A stretch of DNA of 64,000 nucleotides from Adiantum capillus-veneris (GCA_014529385.2 CM043960.1:32837396-32901395); one strand, 5' to 3'. Numbered from the stretch's first letter, positions 11,031 to 22,620 are shown. Program-made: numbers and translations. The notes: generated from the sequence alone by a model not told the origin.

Positions 11031-13708
11031 CCAAAATTGGCGCCCCTTTCGGTATTTCTTTATTCTTTAACAGAGGGAATAAAACCTGTGATCTCCTACA
11101 AGCTGCCCCGCACAATCTAGGCTAAGAAACACCTGTTCTGGCCCGATTTCGGCAGCATAACTGTACTAGGACGCTTCACAGTCAGTATCCCCACGCAATA
11201 GGTGACTTTCCCGACCCTTACGGTCACTTTGCAAAACCTGGCCAGAATCTGCAGCACGCTGAATTCTCTGTTTTCTGCCCCGAAAATGCGCCAGCTCACC
11301 TATACAGCGGTCCCCTCGCATCCCCGAACCTCCTGGGGGTATTAGGGTCCGTTTAGGGCCGAAACCCTAAACCTGCAAAAATACACAGCAGGCTGTAATT
11401 CCCTGTTTTGGGCTCCGTTTCGCGTGCCGGTCGCATCTGTAGCAAGATCTCGAGCTCCCGCACCTGTAGGGCCACTTGCCCTTTGAATCGGACGAGATTT
11501 CTAGTGTGAAACCTCTCCGAATTCACCTGTACCTGCGGGGGATTAGCCGCTAGCTAATCGAGTACCTGTGCAAGAGGCTCTTGCCTCGGCAATCGCGCAT
11601 GAACCCACATAACTGTACATTGGTCAAATGAAAAGCCCACTAGTGGGGCATAACATACTGCACGTAAGGGAGAGAGAGAGAGCAGTGCGTAGCGTGCAGG
11701 GCATCACTCCTGGCACCGCACTGTACATAAGAGGGAAAGGAAGCACTCCATAGCTCTTAACCTATGGTGACAGACTGCAAAAGAGTCCTCCTCCCAGCTT
11801 AAAAATCGGTGCCCATTTTTCTGCTTGAGGAAAGTCCATGAGAAAATGACACTCGGCGCATTTACAAGCATTTTCCCGTTTCGGGTTCGCCGCTTAAAGA
11901 TACCTCAACCGACGCGTGAGTTGACTTCGCGGCAGAGTTATAAAATGTTCCCCTAGTCATACCGAAGGTAATGACACGAACACATTTCTCGGCCCAAAAT
12001 AGCAATTTCCTAAATTTTAGGAGATGCTTCTGTTGGGCTCCCACTGGTCTTCTGACCATCTATCCTCATTGGAACCGCACCCAAAAGTGCAATGTGGCCC
12101 AACTATCGGATACTTTCAGTTGGTAGTCACACCTTGACTTTAGGCCTTTATTTAGTTCACTTCCTAGTATCCACCAACTTGCTAAGTGCGACGGGGGGAC
12201 CTATATGATCTTGCTCTGAGCCTAGACATCCTCTTACCATACGAATTTCAGTGCCGACCACTACCCATCTGCGGGTGAAACTACCGTTCACATTGGCCAT
12301 GCAATGTCCGACCGTTTGCTACTTCAAGAAGAGGGTCTCAAAAATAAAACAAAACCCCTTGGAAAGAAACCAACAACTAAAGTTAGCAGTTGCCACGTCC
12401 TCGTGATATAGTTAACAGTTGCCACGTCCCCGTGACAGCAAGCAGTGCCCCGCAATACACAGTCCCCTCTCGTTTTTCTCAGCCACCATCACCGTTTTGG
12501 AGCAGTCTAAACGTTTGTCTCAGTCTGGTCTTTCAGTTGGCATGTTGTGTCGATCCTGTTACAATGGTATTAGTATAATGTGCAGCAGAAGTGAATGATG
12601 GTGTAAGCTCAGAATGACTGACCAGTGAGTGCTCAAGGTTCCTTTTACTTAGCGGAAGGGAGAGCCTTCCTTACTTAGAGAGAGAATGTGCAATGACCAA
12701 AACAAGAGAGTGAAACTATGAGAGAATAGTACATGAGAGTGCTAGAGAGAGAGGGACAGAAGAGACGACACCAAATGGGGTTCCAAATCCCCCTCCAAGG
12801 GCCCCCCCTCTCTATTGCTAGAGAGGTATTTGCTTTAGATTGCACAAGTCTGGTACAAGGGTTCTAAATGCTATGGTACTTGACGACGACGACGACGTCG
12901 AGGCTAAGGGCTGAACTGCTGAAATCTGAAAACGCTAGGTATGCTGATGAGATCGGGGTCGTGCGGTGAAGCTAATGGGCTGATCTGTTGCCGACGATGT
13001 CAAGGATGTCTGGAAACTGAAAAACGCTGGTTGGTCTATGGGCTGAAAACGAAAATGCTGATCTTGTCGTGGGGAAAAGGCTGGCCGCAACAAGAGGAGG
13101 CTGATCTGGGCCGGTACTACGACAATACGTCGATGGAGCGTAAATTTTTCAGTATTTCTTTCTGAGTGATCATCCAATGGTGCAGAGAGAGAAATATTGC
13201 TTCAACAAGGTACAACTCTGTGGCCCTGCTCGGCATCTCCCACAGGAAGAATGTCAGAGAGAGCCTCATCAGATATTTAAAGTCCTAAGCCCATCCAAAC
13301 GCAGTTACATAAAAAGAAGTAGGTTCTAAAAGCATCTAGTCCAAAAGCTAGTGCCCAACTGGGTTGTCCATACGCTACTGCCACATCATCACTCCTCAAT
13401 GCAATGTGCGGATTTTCGTACAGCTATCACGTCATCAATTGATCTACGCAATTTTTGACTATGTGTGTCTACTTTTAAATGAATTAGACCCCTCTACAAG
13501 AGTTCTGTAAGTTGTTGAGAGTAAAAATCCTGACCCATTTTAATAATAGGGCCACTTGGCGCGAACCTTTAAGTTAGTGAGGACTTCTTCTTCTACTTCT
13601 ACTAGGGTTTAGGCCCTCGGTCGGGATCTGCAGGTTGGCTAGAGTTAGGCTCAGGCATTCCTAACCCTTTGGGTCTTCACTGGCTTGACATGTCGTCAGT
13701 TTGTGACA
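11031..13708 (-). repeat. Gyp-C LTR-like debris
   Basis: The right edge at 13708 reads, on the minus strand, TGTCACAAACTGACGAC, very close to the Gyp-A LTR terminus. The left edge is next to a GGGGCGCC block followed by a TACC/GAAAG context also seen beside the Gyp-A LTR. At 2.7 kb this is long for one LTR, so it may be two LTRs or an LTR with an insertion. It also holds a duplicated 24-bp module with the core cagttgccacgtcc (12383 and 12411) and a short (GAC)n at about 12880. No protein domain is visible. Confidence 0.4.
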
Positions 13709-14298
13709 AAGCTCCCTGTCTGGGCCGTACGAAGATGCCACATTAGCGCTTGCATTTTGCAGCGCGATTTGCGGGGAAAATGCCACCTGTAACTGTTTAT
13801 GTCAATTTTCGGTTTGTTTTGGCCCCGCTTGTACTCGCCCTCTGGGTAGCCTCTGGGCCCGCACATGCCACAAGAACGCTCTTGTGACAGATTTTCAAAG
13901 ATTTCATTGATAGGTCACTATGTGTCGACATGGTTTTTCCTGCAGCTATCTAAAGGGCGTCAAGTTTTCATGGTCTCAAGAAATCACCTATAACCAGAAT
14001 CAGATAGCAGACTCTACATGATATCTTTTGGACGAGGGAGACTGTCTACTATATCCTACAAGAGCAAACGATGTTGGAGACAAGCTATTACATGGCAATA
14101 AGAAAGTTTGCAGGTTTGTATGAAAGACAGAATAATGAAGCCTTGGGTAAGTTGGTTTAGATCTTCTATATCATTTTGATGTCTAGCACACTGCCAGAGG
14201 AGGAGAAAGCTTTTGGCAAATTTTGTGTAGGCTTGCTACAACCAGATAGAGCTTCTTCACCATTTCATGATTTAAGGTATCTTATCCTTTGATGTATC
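13709..14298. other. Non-coding, U3-like fragments
   Basis: Positions 13728-13775 resemble the U3 block of the Gyp-A LTR (ccgtacg, gccac, ttgcatttt, gcagcgcgatttgcgg) in diverged form. The remainder shows no gene or repeat that I recognise. Confidence 0.3.
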
Positions 14299-14451
14299 TT
14301 GTGGTTGTATGGGTATTTTTCCGATGATCTCATTGTTTATCTTTCAGGTTGTTCCCATATTTCTTGTCAATTTTATGTAATGCAAGGGTCACAAACCCCA
14401 CTTTATGCTCCAAGAAAAAATGACACAGTTTTCCGAATGGACTGTACGGCT

Positions 14452-14452
<1 letters not shown>

Positions 14453-14490
<38 letters not shown>
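14453..14490. repeat. (TC)n microsatellite
   Basis: An uninterrupted tract of about 38 bp. It produces artificial Ser-Leu or Arg-Glu reading frames that should be ignored. Confidence 0.95.
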
Positions 14491-14492
<2 letters not shown>

Positions 14493-14859
14493 CATTTCTA
14501 ATATACGGAGAAAGGAAGACCTGGGCAAGGAGATTGGGATCGGAGTGGGAAGGCTGCAAGCGCTCCAATGTTGCCAGAAACGTCGCCACTTCTGCCTCCA
14601 TTGCCATTGCACCGAAATCGACTACTCTCTCTCTCTCTCTCTGCCTGCTTTGCGTAGCAGAAACGCTAGCTGAGATCGCCGTCTTTAGTGTCAATGTGCA
14701 ATTTTTTTATTATCACGTGGACACTAGTTTATTATCCACGTCGGCAGGTAAAATTGCAAATCAGATCAGGGCTAAAAAAATACATTTTCCCTAACCGGTG
14801 AATATAAGGGCAACCTTGAAATTCTTTCCTAGACTCCTACTCGCTCAATATGCCTTTTA

Positions 14860-14965
14860 AAAATCTATAATCAGATTCGAACTCAAGGCACTCCACTTGA
14901 GATAGTTGTCGCAACCACTTCGCTAACACATGACCTTGCTTACATTTGCGAACCGTAAGGTTTAA
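14860..14965 (-). repeat. tRNA-derived SINE-like fragment
   Basis: On the minus strand TAGCGAAGTGG (14915-14925) fits the RNA polymerase III A box and AGTTCGAATCT (14873-14883) fits the B box, about 32 bp apart, as in tRNA genes and tRNA-derived SINEs. Downstream of the B box the minus strand goes to GATTATAGATTTTT. I cannot fold a clean cloverleaf from it, so a decayed SINE head or tRNA pseudogene is more likely than a working tRNA gene. Confidence 0.5.
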
Positions 14966-15548
14966 AAAACCCTTGCACAACACCCTAGCAGGCAGTGGCC
15001 CATCCCTTGTGCACGACCCTCGACAGAGGCATGACGCTTGCATGCAAGGCGAAAGAGAAAGAAGAAGGCAGCTCCATGCATAGCAAGCTGCTTGGTGAAG
15101 GCAACAGACGAACCATGACAAATAGGCTACTTCCCTTTGCCACAAAGCACTCGGCAGCCAAAGAAGGCGCAGATGCTTTCCAACCCCCCAAAAGGCCTGT
15201 AGCATAAACTCTCTCACCGATGTCCACGTTGTGCGCTTATAATGAAAGCGGCATAAATCCTCTTTCTCTAATCCACCAAACGTGAAAGAAGCACAAACTT
15301 CCAACAGCCCCTCCCTACCAATCTCACCCTCATGTATTCTCTATGCTTACTCCAAGCACGACCCCTTTCTCCAACAACCCCTCATTAGCAATCACGCCCT
15401 CGTGGATTCTCACAGCTATGTCAGCGTCTTGCGCAAGGCCATATTTCTTCAAGGTGATTGCAATGGAGGTAGGCTATGCTCATCATCCACGCATACTCAT
15501 GAACTTCCATTTGGAGATAGGCAAATGATCATCACATGAATTGCCATG
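14966..15548. other. No gene recognised
   Basis: Open frames on both strands here have no recognisable domain and no codon structure that I trust. Positions 15300-15400 carry the loosely repeated phrase caacccctc, with accaatctcaccctc and agcaatcacgccctcgtgga, a weak local duplication of about 65 bp. Confidence 0.3.
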
Positions 15549-15549
15549 C

Positions 15550-15603
15550 GAGAGAGAGAGAGAGAGAGACTTGCATACGCTCATTTGTGCACATAGAGGC
15601 ACA

Positions 15604-15649
<46 letters not shown>
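15550..15649. repeat. Two (GA)n tracts
   Basis: (AG)n at 15550-15569 and (GA)n at 15607-15649 are separated by 37 bp of unique sequence. Confidence 0.95.
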
Positions 15650-15650
<1 letters not shown>

Positions 15651-16069
15651 GTTGAATTGGCATGCATACTTTCCATCCATGTCACAACCGTTTTCAACTT
15701 GAGTTCACGGGCATTTTCATGAGCTGACGATGCCATTTTTGACATGTTCACAAACTACAAGTGGAGAATCTATGTTGATTCTTCTCTTCCTTTTTAAAAA
15801 AATTGTATCACCTTGGTGCTCAATTTAATTTAAAACAAATTTTTTTTTATAGATTCCCCCCAATATTCTCTTACCTCCCCCTCCAAGCACCCCCACGTGC
15901 ACCTCCCTACCGATGCCCCCCTATGCCTTGCCCCACGCGTACCCCACCTACACCTCCCTCATCTCTCACCTACGCCCAACTGCTTGTCTCCTTCTATTTG
16001 CTCATGCCTCTACATGGAGAGAGATCTCCATCAAAGTAGCAAAAACAACTGTCTCAAGACTGCAACACC
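15650..16069. other. Non-coding, pyrimidine-rich
   Basis: The stretch 15850-16000 is strongly C and T rich on the plus strand (many runs such as ctccccctcc). No gene is seen. Confidence 0.3.
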
Positions 16070-16077
16070 GGGGGGGG

Positions 16078-16118
<41 letters not shown>
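16070..16118. repeat. G-run plus (GA)n tract
   Basis: A run of about 11 G is followed directly by (AG)n to 16118. It forms the left edge of the first copy of the 1.5-kb dispersed repeat. Confidence 0.95.
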
Positions 16119-16120
<2 letters not shown>

Positions 16121-16287
16121 ATGGAATTGGCCTATTTACTTGAGAGTAGCAAAAATTAGAGAGAGTACTTTTGTGAAATTACTTTGGGAGCATAGCGGGT
16201 GAACATAATTGATGGTAGCAACATAAACATAGCATTTAGTTAACTTGGCATGAACAATACTTTTGCAAGAGAGAGAATTTAGAGAAC

Positions 16288-16590
16288 ATGACAACAGTTC
16301 AGGACTGGATTTATGTGGAGACAGTCCCCCCTCCAATACGCATTTGTATTATATTTTCTCCCATCAAGAGAGACTTGTTACAATACAATCTATGTCTTTC
16401 GTGTGACCTAGGTGACGCAATGAAGATGGAAATCTTCATGCATCACGAGCGTAACATAAACTTTGTGGAAAGCATTAACTATCCCAAGCCTCAGTCCCAA
16501 GACCTCAAACACCTTCGAAGGTGTAGAGAGCTAGCAGGGAATGAGGGTAGGGAAGAGGAAGAAGAAACATTTCATAGGAGAAAGAATTAG
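16288..16590 (+). CDS. 100-codon ORF conserved between the two repeat copies (unknown)
   Basis: An ATG-initiated frame of 100 codons starts MTTVQDWIYVETVPPP and ends FHRRKN. Copy 2 (28743-29048) has a 101-codon frame with the same start and the ending FHRRKD. The length difference is one extra codon near the start, a 3-bp indel, and there are about a dozen or more substitutions but no stop or frameshift. I recognise no domain. The opposite strand is also open over the neighbouring part in both copies, so conservation of coding capacity is only suggestive. Confidence 0.3.
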   Translation: MTTVQDWIYVETVPPPIRICIIFSPIKRDLLQYNLCLSCDLGDAMKMEIFMHHERNINFVESINYPKPQSQDLKHLRRCRELAGNEGREEEEETFHRRKN

Positions 16591-16792
16591 TTCCTCACTT
16601 ATCATCACTCTTCTTGCAAGCATACATAATAGCATAGTAATGAAGATGGAGACGATGGCAAGCTTAAGCATTGAAGCATAGCTCTTGGTTGGATTTGCAT
16701 TCCATAGCCAAGAGTGTTGGTGTAGGCTCTCAACCTCTTTACTTGCTTGGAGAAGGAGAGGGAGCTCTTGCACTTTGCACTTCACACAATGA

Positions 16793-16806
16793 GTGTGTGT
16801 GTGTGT

Positions 16807-16888
<82 letters not shown>
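16793..16888. repeat. (GT)n microsatellite
   Basis: About 96 bp of GT with one AT interruption, followed by two runs of G. The same array at shorter length is in copy 2 of the repeat (29247-29313). Confidence 0.97.
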
Positions 16889-16889
<1 letters not shown>

Positions 16890-17726
16890 GGGGGGGGACG
16901 GGGGGGGGGTGAGTATACCCCTCAAGCAGGCCCCTACTTGCTTTGGTCGACCCCCCCTTTAGCTCATGGTTGAAGCTCATTGGACCCCTCCGGGCCTAGC
17001 CAATCATAAGCAAGAACCATACCAAGCAACAAGGGTAGCCTTGGGACAAGTGTCCCCCTTTCCCCTTTGAGAGAGAGGGCTTGATAAATGCTAAAACAAT
17101 TAATTAAATGCACTAAATTATCATTGGATTCCTTGGAAAGCCAACCAATAGGCTTTACGCACACCATGAGGTAACCTAGCTAGGGACATGTGTCCTACTT
17201 GCCTCTTGGGCAAGGGATGCCCTTTGGGAGAGAGAGTGGTCAAGCAATCACCCCCCCTTCTTGCATGGCTCTCCCCCTCCTTATAGGGATTTGCTTTGAC
17301 TTTTGTGCCACCTCAAGCCCCTCAACCTTGGGCATAGTTCTCACCACAAGCTTGGCCCTTAAGCCCCTTAAGCTTGGGTTGGGTTCCCACCTCAAGTACA
17401 GCCCTAGCATCTCAAGCATAACAAGCACCTCAAGCATCTCAATCAGCAAGCACTTCAAGCATCTCAAGCATCTCAGTTATCAGGCATGACAAGCACCTCA
17501 AGATTGGGCCGAATTCCCACCTCAAGCACAGCCCTAGCTTACCTAAGGTCAAAGGACTTTTAACACTTACTATTGGAGGTCTTCAATGAAGCTAACCCTA
17601 AGGTCTTTATGCTCCATTGGTTAGCCTTGCTCTTTGACAGACCATCTCTCGTTTGGGTCCCTTTACCATTGGTCCTGTGTTGAGATAGATCGAAACATAG
17701 CTGTCGTCGCAAGCATGTCTTCTCTT

Positions 17727-17947
17727 TGTTACCATATACATGTGGTAGTGATGTGTGTGAACACACTAGGACCACCGGGGCATTTTTTCCCTCTTTAGGA
17801 GGTTTTTTCCCCGTGCATTGTATATATGCCCATCACTCTAGGGCTATCTATCTTTTCCATTGCACACTAAGAAACACACTGTCAATTGTGTGCCTTGAGC
17901 TTCCTTCGTCTTCTCCAAGCTGTGTGCGTTTCTCTACAACCCTAATA
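17727..17947 (+). repeat. Cop-1 5' LTR
   Basis: Begins TGTTACCATATACATG directly after the target duplication CTCTT. The end reads CCCTAATA where the 3' LTR has CCCTAACA, so the canonical CA terminus is mutated to TA. A TATA-like TGTATATATG lies at about 17818. Confidence 0.95.
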
Positions 17948-17955
17948 CCAACAAT

Positions 17956-17967
17956 TGGTATCTGAGC
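17956..17967 (+). promoter_or_regulatory. Cop-1 primer binding site
   Basis: TGGTATCTGAGC differs by one base from the initiator tRNA-Met primer site TGGTATCAGAGC and lies eight bases after the LTR. Confidence 0.88.
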
Positions 17968-18316
17968 GGGTTGCGCCCTCCTCAGGCTTAGTCGCCAGTT
18001 GCTTAAGCACACGCCTGCTCACTTTCTCGGATTTCAGTGAGGTTTGACGAGCATTCGCAAGTTGACAAATATTTTGGATAAGCTCGTAGAGCTTAGTCTG
18101 CTCAGATTTCTGATTCAGGCTCATTGCTGCCTCCGTTTCCACTACATGCAGGTCTGCACATGCAATTTTGTTATTTTGTGCAAAATTTCTGTTAGTGCCG
18201 TTTTTTGCATAACAGGTGCCTTATAGTCTTCTACAGTTTGTGCTATATAGCACGTGTTGTCCCCACTTTGTTTCTCCTCTTTTTGGGCAGTTTTCACATC
18301 AGGTGCAACATTTACC

Positions 18317-19410
18317 ATGGTTGGCAACAACACAGATGTGTTCAAGATGTTTGCTGCTGAGGACAGGTTGGATGGGGACAATTACCCTATGTGGGCTTAT
18401 AGGATGCAACATGTTCTTGTGTCAAAGGGCGTCTGGAATATTGTGCAGGGCATTGATGTACGTCCTGGTTCTGAGGATGTAGGCGATTTTGAGGATGTTG
18501 CATGTCTTGCTGCCAGGATTGTTGGTATTAGAGTTGTTTTTTCTACGGCAAAACAAACTCGTTGGGATGTAAAGGATGCGCAGGCTCATGCATTGATTGC
18601 ATTGTCTGTGAAGCGCACCATTGTTCCTCACATTCGTTCAGCAAAATCTGCAAAACAGGCTTGGGATATTCTAGCAGGTCTTTATGCAAGCCGCAATGAG
18701 GCTAAAATTGCTTTGCTACATAAAGAGTTGGAATCGAAGATTATGCATGAGGAAGATGATATGGACACTTTCCTTGCTAGTATCAAGGATATCAATGAGC
18801 AACTTATTCTGCAGGTGAAGTCATTTCAGACAGTTCCCTTGTGCAAACTGTTCTTGATGCCTTACCAGATTCTTACCAAACTTTTGCTAGTACTTGGAGA
18901 CTTATAACCCAAGGAAATCCTGAAGTTGTCAAGTTTGATGCATTATGCACATTGTTGTTGCAAGAGTCACTTTCCAGAAAAAACAGGACTAGGCAGCGTG
19001 CAGTTGAACAGGCTTTTATTGCTTCTCAAAGAAAGGGTGGTAACAGCAATGTAGCCACTTCTTATGGTTCTGATATGAGTGGCAAAAATTTTGTTCCTAA
19101 TGCTTCTGCTGGCAGCAATTCATCTGGAAATTCAGGTGATAAGGGAAAAAAGAAGATGCGTTGCCATTATTGTAAAGCTAATGATCACTTGATCAAGCAG
19201 TGTCCTAAGTTGACGGCGAAAGAGGCTAAGAAGAAAGAGGGTGGTTCCACTACAAATGCTGGTTCCACTACAAATGCAACTATTGTTGAGTCTTCTATGA
19301 AAGGAGTTGATGCAGAATGGGCTTTTAGTGCAGAGTGCACTTACAATCATGATGTTCATGATGCATGCATGTTAGTTGCTACAGATTCACATATATGTGT
19401 GGTATTTTGA
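18317..19410 (+). pseudogene. Cop-1 gag
   Basis: The ATG at 18317 opens a copia gag (MVGNNTDVF and onward) with the conserved region LDGDNYPMWAYRMQHVL and the helix block SAKQAWDILAGLY. A frameshift near 18830 moves the frame. The second half has DALPDSYQTF and the zinc knuckle CHYCKANDHLIKQC (about 19161-19203), a CX2CX4HX4C motif that would package RNA. It ends at 19408-19410 while the protease reads on in the next frame. Confidence 0.9.
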
Positions 19411-20760
19411 CAGTGGTGCTACAAAGCACATTACCTCACATCGTGAATTGTTCACCTCTCTCGAGTCTGTCCCTCATGGGAATTTAGTCACGTGTGCCAA
19501 CAATGCCTCTTATCCGGTTCAGGGAGTTGGAAAGATTGTGCTTACTGCTGCAAACGGTAGTTCTTTCACACTTGTTGATGCACTTTATGTACCTGGGTTA
19601 AAGAAGAATCTTTTGTCTGTATCTCCACTTGCTAGACTTGGACTTGTAGTCAAATTTGTGGATGATAGGTGTACAGTTCATGATCTCAGTTTTGGTGATG
19701 AAACTGTTGCATCTGGGCTTTTGTGTCGTGGGCTGTATAAGCTCACTTTGTATGACAAGTGTGGACAAAATTTTGCAAATGCAGTTGCTGATTCAAGGGC
19801 TATTTCAGATGCAAAACTTTGGCATGCACGTTTTGGTCATTTGAATTTTGCCAGTTTGCTGTGTTTGCAAAAATCTTATATGGTTGCTTCTTTGCCGCCT
19901 CTTGAAGCACTCTTAAACATGTTTGTGAAGGCCGTATTTTGGGTAAGATTCATCGTTCGAAGTTTCCAAAGGATGGTTTAATTAGGGCCACATGCAGGTT
20001 GCAGCTTGTGCATAGTGATGTTTGTGGGCCCATGCAAACTCCGTCCTTGGGCATCTACCTTTAGAATTTCATTGATGATTACTCCAAGCATGCATGGGTA
20101 TTTCCGCTTAAAGCGAAGTCCGAAGTTTTTATGTGCTTCAAACAATTTCTGGCTATCGCTGAAAATGTCTCGAAATGTATTATGGGCACCCTCCGTTCCG
20201 ATCGAGGGGAGGAGTATATGTCTCATGAATTTAATGCATTTCTGGCTAGTCCTGGGATAAAACACCAATGTACAGTGCCTTTATACACCTCAGCAAAATG
20301 GTGTTGCTGAGAGGAAAAACATGTCACTTACGGAAATGGCACGATGTATGGTCAAAAGTCAAGCTTTGCCGCATTCTTTTTGGCTTGAGGCCATCATGTG
20401 TGCCACTTAGGTACTAAACAGGCGTCCTACAAAAGCTTTGCAATCTATTACTCCATATGAAGCATGGCATGATAGAAAGCCTTCTATTGAGCACATGCGT
20501 GTTTTTGGCTCATGTTTGGCATATGCTTTGTTGCCACAAACACAGCTTAGAAAATTGGATGATAAGGTTGTCAAATATATTTTTGTTGGTTATAGTGCTG
20601 AAAGCAAAGGTTACAGGTTGTATCATCGGCAAACAAAGTGTATTCTGGTTTCACGGGATGTACTATTTGTGGAAGATTCTGTTCAACCCTTGTTGTCATG
20701 TACTAGAGACAGTAATGTAAACTCACAGAACATTTATGACACTTTGTTGCCTCTTTTCAG
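19376..20760 (+). pseudogene. Cop-1 protease and integrase
   Basis: The protease active site is DSGATKHIT at about 19408. The pre-integrase domain has LWHARFGHLNFASL. From about 19980 the integrase core is spread over several frames: LVHSDVCGPM with the first catalytic D, LRSDRGEEYMS with the second, and [11 protein letters not shown] with the E. An in-frame TAG near 20408 precedes VLNRRPTKALQ. The C-terminal part 20438-20779 is intact with the WHDRKPSIEHMRVFGSCLAY block. Confidence 0.88.
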
Positions 20761-21012
20761 TGGTGGAATACGAATGTAAATTCCAATGAGGCAAATGTAT
20801 AGCCTATGGGGGTTTCAGAAAATGTATACAAATGTACATGATGTACTTGATGAGGAAAGGGTTGAAAATGAGCAGGCTAGAGGTATGCCAAAATGGCTAG
20901 TACATACATTGCGTGACAGTAAATTGGATGCACCTTTGTCTAGCCGTACTCGTTCAGGCTCTAGCCATGCATCTTATGCATCAGATTGTTATGCTTTGGT
21001 TGTGTCTAACCT

Positions 21013-22545
21013 TTGTCTTTTGATGAAGAACACAATTCAGAAAATTGGATGGCTGCCCTGCAATCAGAATATGATGCACTTATAGAAAATGACACATGGA
21101 CTTTATGTGATTTGCCTCCTGGCAAAAAGGCCATACGTACGAAGTGGGTGTACAGGTTGAAACACAAGCCGGATGGTGAGATCGATCTCCATAAGGCTCG
21201 ACTTGTTGCAAAGGGTTACGCACAGCAAAAAGGCATAGATTATGAAGAGACTTTTGCTCCCACTTGTCATATAACTACTATGCGTTTTCTATGTGCATTG
21301 GCAGCTCATTTTGGTTGGGATGTACATCAATCAAACATTGTTACTGCTTTCTTGAATGGTGACATATTTGAGGAATTTTATGTAACGCAGCCTCGTGGTT
21401 TTGTCAAGAAAGGAGAAGAGGACAAAGTGTGCAGATGTAAGAAGGCTTTGTATGGGTTGAAGCAATCTCCTCGTGCTTGGTATGAGAAAGCTGACACTTA
21501 TTTAGTCAAACAGGGCTTTCATAACAGTCCAACGGAAAGCACATTGTATGTAAAGCGTGTGGGTGATGTACTTCTCATTGTGGTTCTTTATGTCGATGAT
21601 TTGCTGCTCACTGGACCAAAAGAGAGACATATTGCTGAATTTAAGGCTGATTTGAATGCTACTTTCAAGATTAAAGATTTGGAGCTGTTGCATCATTACT
21701 TGCGTATACAGTTTAAGTAGTGTGATGGTGGTATTGCCTTGTGTCAGAAAAGTTACATAGAGACATTGCTATGTAAGTTTGCACTTGAGGATTGCAAACC
21801 TATTGCCACTCCCATGCAAACATGTTTGAAATTGATTCTTCATGATGATGGTGATCCTGCAGATGTCACTCTTTACCAAATTGTTGTTGGATGCCTCATT
21901 CATGTATGCAACACAAGGCCGGATATTCAGTTTGCAGTCTCATAGGTCAGCAGATTTATGCATAGCCCAGGGTCTAAGCATTGGCAGGCTGTCAAGAGGA
22001 TTTTTTGCTACCTTAGTGGCACTTTACATCTTGGCTTGTTTTATCCCAAGGGGGGATCATTGCAACCAAACTTACATGCTTTTTCGGACTCAGATTGGGC
22101 TGGTTGTTTTGACACGCGAGTGTCCACAAGTGGTTTTTGTTTCATGCTTGGCAGTTCATGTATATCATGGTTGAGCAAGAAGCAACCTACTGTGGCCACT
22201 TCGAGTTGTGAGGCTGAGTACAGGGAAGTCTTCACAGCTATGGTTGAGTGTGTATGGCTCAGACGCCTTATGGCTGATTTGGGTGTTGGACAGAACACTG
22301 CCAACACTATCTACACTGACAGTCAGAGTGCATTGGCAGTTGCGAGGAACCCAGCTTTTCATGCTCGCACAAAGCACATTGAGGTGCATTACCACTATGT
22401 CAGGGAGAGGCTCTCAGTAGGAGAGATCAGCTTGGCTTATGTGCCAACACAAGACAACCTTGCAGATCTTTTCACAAAGGCATTGTCTCGTGAGAAGCTT
22501 GAAGCTTTCCGCAAAGCTTTGGGCTTACTCCCCTTTGTGGATTGA
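21013..22545 (+). pseudogene. Cop-1 reverse transcriptase and RNase H
   Basis: One frame with two stop codons (21718-21720 and 21943-21945) covers the whole RT/RNase H. RT shows IRTKWVYRLKHKPDGEI, LVAKGYAQQKGIDYEETFAP and an intact catalytic box LYVDDLLLTG. RNase H shows the ending block DSDWAGC, SSCEAEYREV, the metal-binding DSQSALAVARNP and HIEVHYHYVRE. The frame closes at 22545, followed by about 75 bp and the 3' LTR. Compared with Gyp-B the active site is preserved; only the two stops break the protein. Confidence 0.93.
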
Positions 22546-22607
22546 TCCTGTCCTCAGCGCATGGCACTTCCCTTTACTCATGTGCCAGCTCTCGTTCATC
22601 GCATCAC

Positions 22608-22620
22608 TCCAGGGGGGATT
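22608..22620 (+). promoter_or_regulatory. Cop-1 polypurine tract
   Basis: The purine-rich run AGGGGGGATT stands directly before the 3' LTR start TGTTACC and would prime plus-strand synthesis. Confidence 0.75.

Larger units (their letters stand above)
16119..17692 (+). repeat. 1.5-kb dispersed repeat, copy 1
   Basis: From taatggaattggcctat to gttgagatagat this matches 28575-30077 in the same orientation nearly throughout. It includes a (GT)n tract (16793-16888) followed by G-runs, an ORF of 100 codons at 16288-16590, and a 3' part with several copies of the phrase cacctcaagc. I found no terminal TG/CA pair or target duplication shared by both copies, so I cannot say whether it is a solo LTR, a non-autonomous element or a segmental duplicate. 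Confidence 0.85.

Noticed and set aside
14860-14965. Functional tRNA gene
   Set aside because: Box spacing fits, but no convincing acceptor stem or anticodon arm can be drawn.
14837-15304. 155-codon minus-strand ORF as a protein gene
   Set aside because: Its C-terminal end is the translated tRNA-like sequence and no domain is recognisable.
16531-16980. His-Thr repeat protein on the minus strand
   Set aside because: The repeat is translated (AC)n. The C-terminal part is shared with 28989-29240 but lacks a start outside the array in copy 1.
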